Assembly (NCBI RefSeq): GCF_001427785.1
Contig: NZ_LMHM01000001.1
Location: 513,807-577,806, forward strand
From: Lysobacter sp. Root690
GTDB lineage: Bacteria; Pseudomonadota; Gammaproteobacteria; Xanthomonadales; Xanthomonadaceae
DNA: 64,000 bases
Direction: 5' to 3'
In this document: piece after piece, positions 51,827 through 61,490 of the stretch
Position numbering within the stretch: position 1 is the first letter of the stretch
Layout: every line of letters begins with the position of its first letter
The notes under the pieces: generated by a model
The model's database searches: none
The model's input: only the letters and a program-made list of their open reading frames with translations
What the model was told of the DNA's origin: nothing
Program-made: the position numbers and the translations under genes

Positions 51827-52312
51827 ATGTCCGACTCAGATTCGGTGCCTTTCCAATCCGCGGTGCTGATCCGACCCTACGTGCTGGGCGACTGGCCGCG
51901 CCTGTGCGAAATCCACGATCGCGCGCGCCTGGACGAATTGACACTCAGCGCGAATCCCGCCGCGTTCCGCAGCCTGGCGCGCACCGCGCACAGCGAGGGT
52001 CTGTTCGAGGGCCGGCTCGATGTCGGCCTGCTCGACGGCGTCGTGCAGGGCTTTGTCGCTTATCAGCGGCATACGCTGAACTGGTTGTACGTCCACCCCG
52101 ACGCGTACCGCCGCGGGGTCGGACGCAGCCTGTTGCGGCACGCACTGGCCGATTGCGGGCCGGTGGTCGGGACTCAGGCGCTGGACGGCAACGAACCGGC
52201 GCTGCGCTTGTATCGCTCCGAAGGCTTCGTCGAGATCGAACGCCGCAACGGCCGGCTCGCGGGCAGCGACGAATTCCCGGCGATCGGGGTGATCCTGCGG
52301 CGCTGGCGCTGA
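51827..52312 (+). CDS. GNAT acetyltransferase
   Basis: A 161-residue GNAT-fold protein: VLIRPYVLGDWPRLCEIHDR, LDVGLLDGVVQGFVAYQRHT, LNWLYVHPDAYRRGVGRSLL (acetyl-CoA loop RRGVGRSLL), and ALRLYRSEGFVEIERRNGRL. The start at 51827 removes the microsatellite-encoded repeats that an upstream start would include. It may be co-transcribed with the deaminase. Substrate unknown. Confidence 0.86.
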   Translation: MSDSDSVPFQSAVLIRPYVLGDWPRLCEIHDRARLDELTLSANPAAFRSLARTAHSEGLFEGRLDVGLLDGVVQGFVAYQRHTLNWLYVHPDAYRRGVGRSLLRHALADCGPVVGTQALDGNEPALRLYRSEGFVEIERRNGRLAGSDEFPAIGVILRRWR

Positions 52313-52349
52313 GCGCCACGCTCACACAGGCACGTCCGGACCGGCGTGC

Positions 52350-52814
52350 TCAGATCGGCTTGAGCACCATCAGCCAGAAGATCGCCATCACGCTCAGGAA
52401 CGCCGGCCAACCGAGCCAGAACCACCAGCGCATCGTGCGGTGATACGCCGGCGACAACGGTTCGCCCGCGGCCGCGGCTTCGCTCGCCAGCCGCTTCGCC
52501 CGCGCCTGCAACCACAGCACCGGCAGCCAGCACGCGCCGACCACGAAGAACAGCACCAGCGCGGTCTTGAGCCAGAACACCGACGGCGGCATGCCCAAGT
52601 GCAGCATCAGCCACACGCCGGTGGCGAACTGCACGATCACCGCCGGCGCGGTGAAGCAGGCATCGGCGATCACCACCGTGCGCGCGGTCTCGGCGATCAC
52701 CTTCGCGTCGCCGCGCTTGTGCGCGATCCAGAAGAAGAACGCGATGCCCAGGCCGGTGCCGAACAGCAAGGTCGACGACAGGATGTGTATCCACTTCACC
52801 CACAGATAGAGCAT
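52350..52814 (-). CDS. DUF2269 integral membrane protein
   Basis: A 154-residue protein with four helices: YLWVKWIHILSSTLLFGTGL (conserved His near the first), ACFTAPAVIVQFATGVWLML, SVFWLKTALVLFFVVGACWL and RWWFWLGWPAFLSVMAIFWL. The pattern matches DUF2269, whose function is unknown. It follows the SDR fusion gene on the same strand with a 4-bp gap, so the two are probably co-transcribed. Confidence 0.85.
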   Translation of the reverse strand: MLYLWVKWIHILSSTLLFGTGLGIAFFFWIAHKRGDAKVIAETARTVVIADACFTAPAVIVQFATGVWLMLHLGMPPSVFWLKTALVLFFVVGACWLPVLWLQARAKRLASEAAAAGEPLSPAYHRTMRWWFWLGWPAFLSVMAIFWLMVLKPI

Positions 52815-52818
52815 CGGT

Positions 52819-54135
52819 TTATCTCCTGTCCGCCAACACCCAGGCCACCGCGAGCGCCGGCAGCACCACCAGATTCTTGGCCAGTCCGCCGAGCGGATCG
52901 AGCCACTGCATCGGCAGCAAGGCGCCGAACACCACGGTGTAGGCCAGCACGCTGATGCCCATCAGGCCGAGCATCCAGCGCGGCCGCCAGCCGATCAACA
53001 GCCCTGCGGCGAGCACAGCATCGAGCGTCGCGGTCGCGCGCGCCAACAACACCGGCTGCAGCGCCTGCATCGGCGAACCGGCGGTCATCGCTTCGATCGT
53101 CGCCGCCGGTGTGAGCCATCCGGTCACGGCTGAAATCAGCCACAGCGCGACGATCGCCAAGCGCAAGGTCGGCGCGAGGAAATACAACTGCGCCTGCCAA
53201 CGGTCCTGGACCTGGCTCGGCGTGGCCGCGAGCACCTGCGGCAGATCACGCGCGGCGTGACCGAAGTCGGCCTGCACCCGCGCCGGCGCATCCGCCGCAG
53301 TGATGTTGCCGCGCCGGAGCATGCGCCACATGGTTTCGCCGACCGGCCCGCGGCCGAGCCGTTCGCTGATCGCGACCTGCAGCGACACCAGCGACTGCGG
53401 GAAATCGATCGCGCGGCTGCCGTCGATGCGCAGCCAGCGCCGCCACTGGGTCTGGTACTCGCGCAAGGACATCGTGCGCGGGCCGCCGATTTCGTAGATG
53501 CCGCGTTGCGTGCCCGCCGCGGCGCGCGCGGCGATCTCGCCGAGGTCTTCGGCCGCGACCGGCTGCAGCGGCCAGTGGCCGTCGCCGGGCAGCAACTGCC
53601 AGCCCGGAAACGCGGCCAGCGCGCGCAACAGCGAGGTGCCGCCGTAGGAACCCGAAGCGGCGTAGACGATCGACGGACGCAGCGCCACCGCGCTCAACGG
53701 CAGCGCGAGCAAGGCCTCATCGAAACGGTGCTTGGAGGCGAGAAAACCGCCGTCCTCGGCCTGGCCGAGCGCGGAGATCTGCACGAAGCGTGGGACGCCG
53801 AAGTCAACGCAGGCCTGCGCCAACGCAAGTGGACCGTCGACATGGATGGTCTGAAAGGTCTGCACGCCGGTCTCGCGCAGGATGCCGGCGACGTTGACCA
53901 CCGCATCGACCCCGCGCAGGCTGTCGCGCCAGGCATCGGGCGTGGTCATGCGGGCAAGGTCGGCGGCGCGTTCGTCCTCGCGCAAGGCGCGGCCGCTGTC
54001 GCGGACGCCACGCAGCACGCGCCAACCGTGGCGATGCAGGGCGGCGATCAGATAGCCGGCAAGAAAACCATTGGCGCCGATGACCAAGGCGGTGCGCGCG
54101 GTGTCGGTCCGTCGCGCGAGTGCGGTGTCGTCCAT
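52819..54135 (-). CDS. atypical SDR (NAD-binding) fused to a DoxX-like membrane domain
   Basis: A 438-residue protein. N-terminal part: NAD-binding motif VIGANGFLAGYLIAAL and VNVAGILRETG, FVQISALGQAED, SKHRFDEALL, the layout of an NAD(P)-dependent epimerase/reductase-like domain. C-terminal ~120 residues: three or four hydrophobic segments (LRLAIVALWLISAVTGWL, MLGLMGISVLAYTVVFGALL), a DoxX-like module. This fusion is known in proteobacteria but uncharacterised. It is likely anchored to the membrane and may act on a lipid-linked or quinone substrate. Confidence 0.85.
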   Translation of the reverse strand: MDDTALARRTDTARTALVIGANGFLAGYLIAALHRHGWRVLRGVRDSGRALREDERAADLARMTTPDAWRDSLRGVDAVVNVAGILRETGVQTFQTIHVDGPLALAQACVDFGVPRFVQISALGQAEDGGFLASKHRFDEALLALPLSAVALRPSIVYAASGSYGGTSLLRALAAFPGWQLLPGDGHWPLQPVAAEDLGEIAARAAAGTQRGIYEIGGPRTMSLREYQTQWRRWLRIDGSRAIDFPQSLVSLQVAISERLGRGPVGETMWRMLRRGNITAADAPARVQADFGHAARDLPQVLAATPSQVQDRWQAQLYFLAPTLRLAIVALWLISAVTGWLTPAATIEAMTAGSPMQALQPVLLARATATLDAVLAAGLLIGWRPRWMLGLMGISVLAYTVVFGALLPMQWLDPLGGLAKNLVVLPALAVAWVLADRR

Positions 54136-54224
54136 GGGGCGACACGGTAGCAGAGCGGGTGCGGATTTCGGACTGGTTGCGCGATAGATCGTGTGGGTAT
54201 ATCGGCTAATCGCCGCGACAGTGT

Positions 54225-54351
54225 TCCCTCTCCCGCTTGCGGGAGAGGGCTAGGGTGAGGGGCTTGGAGCTTTGACTGCAGCGATGTCGCTCAGGCGACG
54301 CAACCTTGCTCCCCTCACCCCAACCCCTCTCCCGCAAGCGGGAGAGGGGCT
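54225..54351. repeat. REP pair, CCCTCTCCCGC family
   Basis: TCCCTCTCCCGCTTGCGGGA plus GAGGGCTAGGGTGAGGGG (54225-54262) and, inverted, CCCCTCACCCCAACCCCTCT plus CCCGCAAGCGGGAGAGGGG (54311-54349). Each arm has its own internal CTCCCGC-TT-GCGGGAG hairpin. The pair lies between the SDR-fusion promoter and the hslU stop. Confidence 0.85.
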
Positions 54352-54380
54352 TGGAAGCGCCCGCGAATTACCGGCGCGAA

Positions 54381-55754
54381 TTACAGGATGTAACGACTCA
54401 AATCCGGATCCTGCACCAACTCGCCCAGATGCTCGTCGACATAGGCGCGATCGATCGTCACTGCCTGACCATCGCGATCGGGCGCCTCGTAGCTCAAGGT
54501 ATCGAGCAGACGCTCAAGCACCGTATGCAGACGACGCGCGCCGATGTTCTCCTGGCGCTCGTTGACCTGCGCGGCGATCTCGGCCAGACGATCCACCGCA
54601 TCGGCGGTGAACTGCAGATTCACGCCCTCGGTCTTGAGCAGTTCGACGTACTGAGTGGTCAGCGCCGCCTTCGGCTCGGTCAGGATGCGGACGAAATCGT
54701 CCTTGGTCAGCGCGGTCAGCTCGACCCGGATCGGGAAGCGGCCCTGCAACTCGGGAATCAGGTCGCTGGGTTTGGCCAGATGGAACGCGCCCGACGCGAT
54801 GAACAGGATGTGGTCGGTCTTGACCGCGCCGTACTTGGTGCTCACGGTCGAGCCCTCGACCAACGGCAACAGATCGCGCTGCACGCCTTCGCGGCTGACG
54901 TCGCCGCCGCTCATGCCCGACTCGCCGCGCTTGGCGACCTTGTCGATCTCGTCGATGAACACGATGCCGTGCTGCTCGCAGGCTTCGATCGCGGCCTGAC
55001 GGATGTCGTCTTCGTTGACGAGCTTGCCGGCCTCCTCTTCGATCAGCTGCGGACGCGCGGCCTTGATCGTGAGGTGCTTCTTCTGGCTCTTGCCGCCCGA
55101 CACCTGCGAGAACATCTGCCGCAGCTGCTGGCCCATTTCCTCCATGCCCGGCGGCGCCATGATGTCGACGCCGACGTTGAGCGAGGTTTCGATTTCGATC
55201 TCGCGTTCGTCCAGCTCGCCGCTGCGCAATTGCTTGCGCAGTTTGGCGCGGGTGTCGCTGTCGGGCGCGCTATGATCGGCGGCCGGGGTTTCCGCGCCGA
55301 AGCCGAAACCGCCGGGCACGCGCTTGGGCAGCAGCGCGTCGAGGATGCGGTCCTCGGCGCGGTCTTCGGCCTGGGTGCGCACGCGGGTCTTGGCCTGTTC
55401 GCGATACAGCTTGACCGCGGTGTCGGCCAGATCGCGCACGATCTGCTCGACGTCCTTGCCGACGTAGCCGACTTCGGTGAAGCGCGTGGCCTCGACCTTG
55501 ACGAACGGCGCGTTGGCGAGCGTCGCCAGGCGGCGCGCGATCTCGGTCTTGCCGACGCCAGTCGGGCCGATCATCAGGATGTTCTTGGGCATGACTTCGT
55601 TGCGCAGATCGTCGTCGAGCTGCATGCGCCGCCAGCGGTTGCGCAGCGCGATCGCGACCGCGCGCTTGGCCGCGTGCTGACCGACGATGTGGCGATCGAG
55701 TTCCTGCACGATTTCGCGCGGGGTCATGGTGGCGTGGGTGTTGTCGGGTTTCAT
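54381..55754 (-). CDS. hslU: HslU ATPase subunit of the HslVU protease
   Basis: A 457-residue AAA+ unfoldase: Walker [15 protein letters not shown], Walker [13 protein letters not shown]-domain insertion with the Lys/Arg-rich middle, arginine-finger region in [14 protein letters not shown], and the HslV-docking C-terminus DLSRYIL. It powers degradation of misfolded and regulatory proteins with HslV. An ATG nine codons inside ([10 protein letters not shown], 55727) is the start used by most homologues. It follows hslV by 111 bp. Confidence 0.96.
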   Translation of the reverse strand: MKPDNTHATMTPREIVQELDRHIVGQHAAKRAVAIALRNRWRRMQLDDDLRNEVMPKNILMIGPTGVGKTEIARRLATLANAPFVKVEATRFTEVGYVGKDVEQIVRDLADTAVKLYREQAKTRVRTQAEDRAEDRILDALLPKRVPGGFGFGAETPAADHSAPDSDTRAKLRKQLRSGELDEREIEIETSLNVGVDIMAPPGMEEMGQQLRQMFSQVSGGKSQKKHLTIKAARPQLIEEEAGKLVNEDDIRQAAIEACEQHGIVFIDEIDKVAKRGESGMSGGDVSREGVQRDLLPLVEGSTVSTKYGAVKTDHILFIASGAFHLAKPSDLIPELQGRFPIRVELTALTKDDFVRILTEPKAALTTQYVELLKTEGVNLQFTADAVDRLAEIAAQVNERQENIGARRLHTVLERLLDTLSYEAPDRDGQAVTIDRAYVDEHLGELVQDPDLSRYIL

Positions 55755-55756
55755 GA

Positions 55757-55792
55757 GTGCCGGGATTCGGGATTGGGGATTCGGGATTGGCA
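55757..55792. repeat. degenerate heptamer run upstream of hslU
   Basis: GTGCCGGGATTCGGGATTGG followed by GGATTCGGGATTGG. It is the same heptamer type as at 51.7 kb, just upstream of the hslU start in the hslV-hslU gap. Confidence 0.55.
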
Positions 55793-55865
55793 AGAGCCGG
55801 TGCAAGGTGTCGGTGCGGGACGGATCGCTTTGCGAATCCCTTATCCCGAATACCGAATCTCGGCC

Positions 55866-56417
55866 TTACAGCTCTTCCACCACCACATTGCGATTCGTAT
55901 AAATGCACACATCGCCGGCGATGCCGATCGACTCGGTGGCGATGGTGCGCGCGTCGAGCTGGGTGTGGGCCATCAGCGCGCGCGCGGCGGACAGCGCGTA
56001 CATGCCGCCCGAACCGATCGCGATGATGCCGTCTTCGGGCTCGATCACATCGCCCGTGCCGCTGATGATCAACGACGTTTCCTTGTCGGCCACCGCGAGC
56101 AGCGCTTCGAGTTTTCCAAGGCGTCGTTCGGTGCGCCAGTCCTTGGCCAGTTCGACCGCGGCGCGGGTCAGCTGGCCGTGTTTTTCCAGCTTGGCTTCGA
56201 ACAGTTCGAACAAGGTGAATGCGTCGGCGGCGGCGCCGGCGAAACCGGCCAACACCTGGCCGTCGCGGCCCAGGCGGCGCACCTTGCGCGCGTTCGACTT
56301 CATGACGGTGTGACCAAGCGTCACCTGACCGTCGCCGGCCACGGCGACGCGGCCGTCGCGGCGTACCGAGACGATCGTGGTGGCGTGAAATACGTTGGGA
56401 TTCTGACTCGGGTCCAT
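55866..56417 (-). CDS. hslV: HslV peptidase subunit of the HslVU protease
   Basis: A 183-residue proteasome-like threonine peptidase; the mature N-terminal Thr is in [11 protein letters not shown] (first residues after processing TTIVSV). Further landmarks are [37 protein letters not shown] and [13 protein letters not shown]. It forms the HslV double ring capped by HslU. It precedes hslU on the same strand. Confidence 0.96.
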   Translation of the reverse strand: MDPSQNPNVFHATTIVSVRRDGRVAVAGDGQVTLGHTVMKSNARKVRRLGRDGQVLAGFAGAAADAFTLFELFEAKLEKHGQLTRAAVELAKDWRTERRLGKLEALLAVADKETSLIISGTGDVIEPEDGIIAIGSGGMYALSAARALMAHTQLDARTIATESIGIAGDVCIYTNRNVVVEEL

Positions 56418-56488
56418 TGCGACCTCCAGGATGCTGTAACCCTGGATGGGGTCGCCGGACCGCTTGTCAAGGGGAGCGGGGAGCAGAA

Positions 56489-56562
56489 GTGAGTGGAGAG
56501 GAGTGAGGGGTAAGTAACAGCAAGGCCCGGCTCTTACTCACTCCTCACTCCTCTCCACTCAT
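56489..56562. repeat. 17-bp perfect inverted repeat between xerC and hslV
   Basis: GAGTGGAGAGGAGTGAG (56491-56507) and CTCACTCCTCTCCACTC (56544-56560) pair perfectly across a 36-base loop and overlap the xerC stop by two bases. The AG-rich/CT-rich strand bias is unlike other REP types here. It may terminate or process the xerC-hslVU transcript. Confidence 0.8.
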
Positions 56563-57443
56563 TCCTGCTTCTTCCGCTTGGCCCGAGGATGCGCCGCGTC
56601 ATAAACCTTCGCCAGATGCTGGAAATCCAGATGTGTATAGATCTGGGTGGTGGCGATATCGGCGTGGCCGAGCAGTTCCTGCACGCCGCGCAGATCGCCG
56701 GAGGATTCCAGGATGTGACTGGCGAAGGAATGTCGCAGCAGATGCGGATGCACGCGCTTGAACAGGCCCTGGCGCTGGGCGAGTTGGCGAATGCGCAGTT
56801 GCACCGCGCGCGGCGTGATCGGGCCGCCGCCGCGTCCGGGAAAAATCTGCGCATCGTTGCCCGCGCCGGTCGATGCGCGCCACTCGCGCAAGGCGGCGCG
56901 CGCATGCGAGCCCAGCGGCACGATGCGTTGCTTGCCGCCCTTGCCGAGCACGGTGACCAGGCCGTCGTCGAGGTCCAGATCGCGCCAACGCAAGGCGCAC
57001 AGTTCGCTCAGGCGCACGCCGGACGAATAGAACAGTTCCAGCACGGCGCGATCGCGCAAGCCCAGCGGCACATCGGTCGGCACTTCGACCAGCACCTTGG
57101 CTTCGTCCGGATCGAGCACCTGCGGCAGTTTGCGCGGCGCTTTCGGCGCGCGGATCGCCGCGGCCGGACTGGCGGCCAGATGGCCTTGCTTGACCTGCCA
57201 CAGATAAAAGCTTCGGCACGCCGACAAGCGCCGCTGCAGGCTCTTGGGGGTCAGCCCACGCCGGCGTTCGGCGGCGATGAACGCGCGCAGGTCCTCGGTC
57301 TGCAAGGCCATCACGTCGCCGCGTCCGCTCTCTTCCGCCCACAGCCACAACGCGGCCAGATCGCGCTGGTACGCATCGAGCGTATGCGCGGACATGCGCC
57401 GCTCCACGCGCAGGTGATCGAGAAATGTTTCGACGGCGTTCAT
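56559..57443 (-). CDS. xerC: tyrosine recombinase XerC
   Basis: A 294-residue site-specific recombinase that with XerD resolves chromosome dimers at dif. N-terminal SAM-like domain (AFIAAERRRGLTPKSLQRRL). Catalytic residues: Arg144 (SGVRLSELCALRW), Lys168, His234 and Arg237 (HPHLLRHSF), His260 (LLGHADIATT) and the nucleophile Tyr269 (TQIYTHL). All are present. It lies in the dapF-DUF484-xerC arrangement known from enteric bacteria, followed by hslVU. Confidence 0.96.
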   Translation of the reverse strand: MNAVETFLDHLRVERRMSAHTLDAYQRDLAALWLWAEESGRGDVMALQTEDLRAFIAAERRRGLTPKSLQRRLSACRSFYLWQVKQGHLAASPAAAIRAPKAPRKLPQVLDPDEAKVLVEVPTDVPLGLRDRAVLELFYSSGVRLSELCALRWRDLDLDDGLVTVLGKGGKQRIVPLGSHARAALREWRASTGAGNDAQIFPGRGGGPITPRAVQLRIRQLAQRQGLFKRVHPHLLRHSFASHILESSGDLRGVQELLGHADIATTQIYTHLDFQHLAKVYDAAHPRAKRKKQE

Positions 57444-57503
57444 GCCCTGCGATCGTACTCGCTTCGGCGTCGCGGCGATGCGCGACGAGGCTTGATCCGC
57501 GCG

Positions 57504-57989
57504 CTACCAGCCTTCTTGCGGCGCCTGCATGCGGGTCTTGAGGAACTCGAAGTATTTCGGGTCCTCGCCTTCGAATATGGCCAAGCCACGGCCGGCGTGC
57601 GCGCTGGCCAGATAGGCGCGGCACAGTTCGTCGGCGGCGCGATCGCTGTCGCCGAGTTCGTAGTGCGCCCGGCCCAGGCGCAGGTGCAGCGCCGCCTCGC
57701 CGAGCGCGTCGCGGCAGGAGATCGCGTCGATGTAGGCGTTCAACGCGGTTTCGAAGTCGCCGGACTGCCAGTACACATCGCCGAGCGTGGCGAACAATTG
57801 CGCCGCCTGCGGCCACTGCCCCGGCGGATCGGGCAGCAATTCCAGCGCTTCCAGGCAATGCCGATACGCCTGCTGACGGCCGTCGGCGTCGTTGCGCGCG
57901 AGTGCGCGCGCGGCCTGCGAAGCCGAGCCCTCGACCCGCCGTTGCACGTCGTCGGGCAGGCGCTTGTTGCCTTTGAACAAACCGAACAT
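57504..57989 (-). CDS. TPR-type protein
   Basis: A 161-residue soluble protein: MFGLFKGNKRLPDDVQRRVE, then helical repeats (QAYRHCLEALELLPDPPGQW, AAQLFATLGDVYWQSGDFET, ALNAYIDAISCRDALGEAAL, HLRLGRAHYELGDSDRAADE). At least three tetratricopeptide repeats are visible. It is inserted between DUF484 and xerC on the same strand, 60 bp before xerC. Binding partner unknown. Confidence 0.82.
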   Translation of the reverse strand: MFGLFKGNKRLPDDVQRRVEGSASQAARALARNDADGRQQAYRHCLEALELLPDPPGQWPQAAQLFATLGDVYWQSGDFETALNAYIDAISCRDALGEAALHLRLGRAHYELGDSDRAADELCRAYLASAHAGRGLAIFEGEDPKYFEFLKTRMQAPQEGW

Positions 57990-58023
57990 GAACCTCTCCC
58001 TGGTTCCAATGGCGGCGCGCGCG

Positions 58024-58710
58024 TCAGTCGTAACGGCGCAACGCCACCGCCAGCGATTCGCCCATCATGCGCAGGAACAGCGTGCCCATGCCGGGGAAGA
58101 AACGGTTCGGGTCGCGGCTACCGACCGCGATCAGGCCGCTGCCCGGCAACGGCAGCAACGCGGTGGACTGCACGTCAGCGGCGCGCTCGCCATACAGCAC
58201 CGCGTGCTTTTCCGGCTGCAGACGGCCGCACAGCGGTTCGCCGTCGCTCAGCGCGTCGCGGAACGGCTGCAGGCGCGGATCGGATTCGTCGATGATCTGC
58301 AGCCACTCGTTGTCGCTCAAACCGTCATAGGGCTTGAACACGATCAGCCGAACCAGGTCGCCGTTGAAATCCTCGGCCAGGCTCGCTGCCATCGCGCGCA
58401 GGGTGTCGGCGGCGTTGTCCTGGCGCATCAGCGCGAGGGTCAATTGGTGGGTGCGCACGGCCAGGCGTTCGTTGTCCTGGGCGTTGCCGAACAGTTCGTG
58501 CAGGCGGCGCGAGAGTTCGCGGTTCTTGTCGCGCAGCACTTCGAGCTGATAGCTCGCCAGCGACGCGGCCGAACCTTCCTCGCGCGGCACCACCAGGCTC
58601 AGCGACAGGTCGGGGAATTGCTGCAGGAAGCGCGGATGGCGGCGCAGCCAGTTGGCGATTTCGTGCGCGCCGAGCTGGTCGGCCGGCTTGTCGCCGAATC
58701 TGTCGCTCAT
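58024..58710 (-). CDS. DUF484 family protein
   Basis: A 228-residue soluble protein: [20 protein letters not shown] at the start, a coiled-coil segment ([20 protein letters not shown]), and a GAF-like C-terminal domain ([20 protein letters not shown], then [20 protein letters not shown]). This is the standard DUF484 layout. The start overlaps the dapF stop (ATGA). Conserved between dapF and xerC in many gammaproteobacteria; function unknown. Confidence 0.93.
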   Translation of the reverse strand: MSDRFGDKPADQLGAHEIANWLRRHPRFLQQFPDLSLSLVVPREEGSAASLASYQLEVLRDKNRELSRRLHELFGNAQDNERLAVRTHQLTLALMRQDNAADTLRAMAASLAEDFNGDLVRLIVFKPYDGLSDNEWLQIIDESDPRLQPFRDALSDGEPLCGRLQPEKHAVLYGERAADVQSTALLPLPGSGLIAVGSRDPNRFFPGMGTLFLRMMGESLAVALRRYD

Positions 58711-59549
58711 CGGTTCCACTCTCCTTCGAAGACGAATGCGGTCGGGCCGGACATCGACAGCGCCGACTCGGCGTCGGGCCAGACGATGCGCAGTTCGCCG
58801 CCGGGCAACTGCACGCGCACGTCGCGGCCGACGCGGCCGCGTTGCATCAGCACCGCGGCGGCGGCGCAGGCGCCGCTGCCGCAGGCGAGGGTTTCGCCGG
58901 AACCGCGCTCGTACACACGCAGCTTGATCCGGTCCGGCGCGATCACCTGGACGAAACCCACGTTGGCCGATTCGGGAAACGCCGAACTCGATTGCAGCAG
59001 CGGGCCGATGCTTTCGACCGGCGCGATGTCGACGTCGTCGACTTCGATGACCGCATGCGGATTGCCCATCGACACCGCGCCGAAACCGAACACGGTGTCG
59101 TGGATGTCGAGCACGTATTGATCCTGGCGCGCGGCATAGCCGAGCAGAGGAATGCGCGCGGGTTCGAACTCGGGCCGGCCCATGCCGATGCGGTAGGCGT
59201 CGCCGCCCAGGGGTTGCACCGCGTGGCGGCCGGCCGGGCTGTCGACGAAGAAGCCGCCGTCGGCGTCGGCGCTGTTTGAAGCCGCGCCATCGCGTACCAG
59301 CCAGGCGGCGATGCAGCGCGCGCCGTTGCCGCATTGCTGCGAGGTCGAACCGTCGGCGTTCCAGATCCGATACGAAGCGACGGCGCCGTCGCTGAGCGGA
59401 TCTTCGATGGTCAGCAGCTGATCGCAGCCGACCCCGAAATGACGGTCGGCGAGGCGGCGGCAGGTGTCGGCATCGGGCGGCGCGAGGCCGCCGCGCAGGT
59501 CCAGCACCACGAAGTCGTTGCCGGCGCCGTGCATCTTGCTGAAGCGCAT
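58707..59549 (-). CDS. dapF: diaminopimelate epimerase
   Basis: A 280-residue two-domain isomerase interconverting LL- and meso-diaminopimelate for lysine and peptidoglycan synthesis. Start [20 protein letters not shown]; the two catalytic Cys are Cys73 in QQCGNGARC and Cys223 in [10 protein letters not shown]. An ATG 60 bp upstream (59609, [12 protein letters not shown]) lies four bases after the lptM stop and is an alternative start, but the extra residues are low-complexity. Neither start has a clear ribosome site. It overlaps DUF484. Confidence 0.95.
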   Translation of the reverse strand: MRFSKMHGAGNDFVVLDLRGGLAPPDADTCRRLADRHFGVGCDQLLTIEDPLSDGAVASYRIWNADGSTSQQCGNGARCIAAWLVRDGAASNSADADGGFFVDSPAGRHAVQPLGGDAYRIGMGRPEFEPARIPLLGYAARQDQYVLDIHDTVFGFGAVSMGNPHAVIEVDDVDIAPVESIGPLLQSSSAFPESANVGFVQVIAPDRIKLRVYERGSGETLACGSGACAAAAVLMQRGRVGRDVRVQLPGGELRIVWPDAESALSMSGPTAFVFEGEWNR

Positions 59550-59613
59550 CTTGCCGGTGCCGGTAGCGCCCGAACCCGGCGATGCGGACGCGGCGGTGGA
59601 TTCGGCCATGGTC

Positions 59614-59964
59614 TCAGCCGCCGGCGGGCGTCGGCTCGGCCGGCTTGGTCTCGCCCGCGCCATCGCCGTCCTGGGTCTCGCCGTCCTTGTCCTTGGCGTC
59701 CTTGCTGTCCTTGCCGTCCTGGGTGGTCGGCGGGGTCAGCACGCTGTCCAGCGGCGGCGTAGGCAGCGACTTGGTCGCCGGCTTGGTCGCGACCGGCGGG
59801 TCGTTGGCGTTGGAAATGGACACCGGCACTTCGCCGGGCTTGGCCGCCGGCGCTTCCTGCGGCGCGGGCTGGGTCGGCAGGACCAACGGGCCCTTGTTGC
59901 CGCAAGCGGTCAGGGCGAGGGTCAGCGCGGTCAGAACGAGGGGCGTGGCGTGGCGTGCATTCAT
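59614..59964 (-). CDS. lptM: LptM-like outer-membrane lipoprotein
   Basis: A 116-residue lipoprotein with signal [20 protein letters not shown] and the diagnostic lipidated N-terminus [10 protein letters not shown] (the LptM/YifL motif C-G-x-K-G-P-L). In E. coli LptM helps LptD mature. The remainder is a low-complexity Pro/Ala/Asp/Lys tail (about 80 residues, [20 protein letters not shown]), longer than in enteric homologues. It is first in the lptM-dapF-DUF484 run. Confidence 0.85.
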   Translation of the reverse strand: MNARHATPLVLTALTLALTACGNKGPLVLPTQPAPQEAPAAKPGEVPVSISNANDPPVATKPATKSLPTPPLDSVLTPPTTQDGKDSKDAKDKDGETQDGDGAGETKPAEPTPAGG

Positions 59965-60198
59965 GGGTCGAAGTGTAGCCCGCAGGGGCGGCGGAAACGA
60001 ACCCACGGGCGGGGCCGATCGGGCCCGCGGACATGGACGGGTTCAGCTGATGGGCCTGGCGCGGGCGCGACGGCGGCGGGGCGATTGTTGCGGCTGGATG
60101 AATTCACTTCGCAACCGGGCCGGCTTTATCGCGCCGGAGCGCACAACAACAATGCGCCGCACGGACCCCGCGTCCATCACCACCAAGGACAAATCGCC

Positions 60199-60417
60199 AT
60201 GCCGTTCGCAAATTATAAATTCCCCGAGGGCATTCTCGATCACGCCCGCAAGGAGGAGATCATCCACCGCACCACCGCGATGTTCGTCGAATACTTCGGC
60301 GAGGGCGTGCGCCCGTATTCGATGGTGCTGGTCGAGGAAGTCGCCGACGGCGGCTGGGGCCGGGCCGATGAGACGCTGACTCTGGAAAAGATGGGGATGG
60401 CGCCGAAGGTAGGTTAG
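60199..60417 (+). CDS. tautomerase-family (4-oxalocrotonate-like) protein
   Basis: A 72-residue protein beginning M-PFANYKFPEGILDHARKE. Pro2 becomes the N-terminal catalytic base after Met removal, as in the 4-OT superfamily. EEIIHRTTAMFVEYFGEGVR and SMVLVEEVADGGWGRADE match the helix and second strand, with GGWG in the usual position. The substrate is unknown. It stands alone. Confidence 0.8.
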   Translation: MPFANYKFPEGILDHARKEEIIHRTTAMFVEYFGEGVRPYSMVLVEEVADGGWGRADETLTLEKMGMAPKVG

Positions 60418-60529
60418 CTTCGGCGCGGGTTGCCGTGGGTGTTGAGGACGACGCAACCGGCGGCGCGAGCTGCGGCTCGTTCAGACCATGCCGCCTGCCG
60501 GCCGCGCAAGCTGCGCGGCTGGGAAACCT

Positions 60530-61027
60530 TCACCGCGAGCCGCGATCCGCCGGCGGCTCCGGCCGGCGCCACAGCCAGATCGCCACCACGGCCATGATCG
60601 CCGTGCCGGTCATCGCCATCCACAGCTTGGGCGAGGTCAGGAACATGATCACCGCGCAGGCCGACATCATCGACACCGCCAGCCACTTGGCCCGCCGGCT
60701 GACCGCGCCGTGCGCCTGCCAGTCGCGGATCATCGGGCCGAACTGGCGGTGCGCCAGCAACCGCGCGTGCAGGCGCTCGGAGCCGCGCGCGGCGGCGAAC
60801 GCCGACAGCAGCACGAACGGCACCGTCGGCAGGCCGGGCACGACGATGCCGACGATGCCCAGGCCCAGGCTGGTATAGGCCAGCAGCCACCAAGCCCAGC
60901 GAAAGCGGCTGCGCGGGCGCGAGACGGGCGGCTCGATCGGCGCTGGGGGCTCGGACGCGGCGCGGTCGGCTCGCGGTCCGGCGTCGGGATCGGCGCCTGG
61001 ATCGGAGGGAGAAGGTGGAACGGACAT
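60530..61027 (-). CDS. DUF454 (YbaN-like) inner-membrane protein
   Basis: A 165-residue protein with a Pro/Ala-rich N-terminus and the DUF454 core: LAYTSLGLGIVGIVVPGLPT, VPFVLLSAFAAARGSERLHA, LLAHRQFGPMIRDWQAHGAV, followed by two helices. Function is unknown; homologues include YbaN. The start at 61027 is followed by a low-complexity segment; ATGs further upstream lack similarity. Confidence 0.85.
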   Translation of the reverse strand: MSVPPSPSDPGADPDAGPRADRAASEPPAPIEPPVSRPRSRFRWAWWLLAYTSLGLGIVGIVVPGLPTVPFVLLSAFAAARGSERLHARLLAHRQFGPMIRDWQAHGAVSRRAKWLAVSMMSACAVIMFLTSPKLWMAMTGTAIMAVVAIWLWRRPEPPADRGSR

Positions 61028-61250
61028 GCCGGAAGTATGCAGCCGTGCGGTGGATGGGAAACACATGGCGGGCGTCGGCACGGTTTCAAGCGCCGCGGGT
61101 GGATCGGGTGTTGGGTTGGCGTGGTTCGAGTGGAACGTATGGGCTGGAGGCCCTCGCGCATAGACCTCGCGATATCGTGTCGTTTACCGAACCCCAGCCT
61201 CTTCCTCCCGTCGATAAATCAAAAGTATTCGCGAAGGTCTTTGATGCTCC
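61028..61250. other. gene-free stretch left of the REP pairs
   Basis: No credible gene is seen here, nor in the remaining spaces of the REP-rich gap up to 61713. Confidence 0.45.
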
Positions 61251-61349
61251 CTGTAGGAGCGGCGCGAGCCGCGACCGCGGGATCGCGCCTACGTCGCAAC
61301 TCACGCCGTAGTTGCATTGTCCCGGTCGCGGCTTGCGCCGCTCCTACAG
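61251..61349. repeat. REPIN-like pair, GTAGGAGCGGCGC family, copy A
   Basis: Left arm CTGTAGGAGCGGCGCGAGCC plus GCGACCGCGGG; spacer with ACTCACGCCGTAGTTGC; right arm CCCGGTCGCGGCTTGCGCCG plus CTCCTACAG. It is preceded by GCGAAGGTCTTTGATG, which recurs as GCGAAGATCCGTGAAG before copy B. Confidence 0.85.
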
Positions 61350-61490
61350 ATAGTTATTGCCGCTTGCGCTTCTGCGGGGAAGAAGCGTGCGTCCCGGCCT
61401 TCTTTTCACTTACGAGTTCGCTTCGCTTTCCGATTCACCGAACCTCGGCACCTTCCGCCCACGGATGTTCGCGAAGATCCGTGAAGCCCC

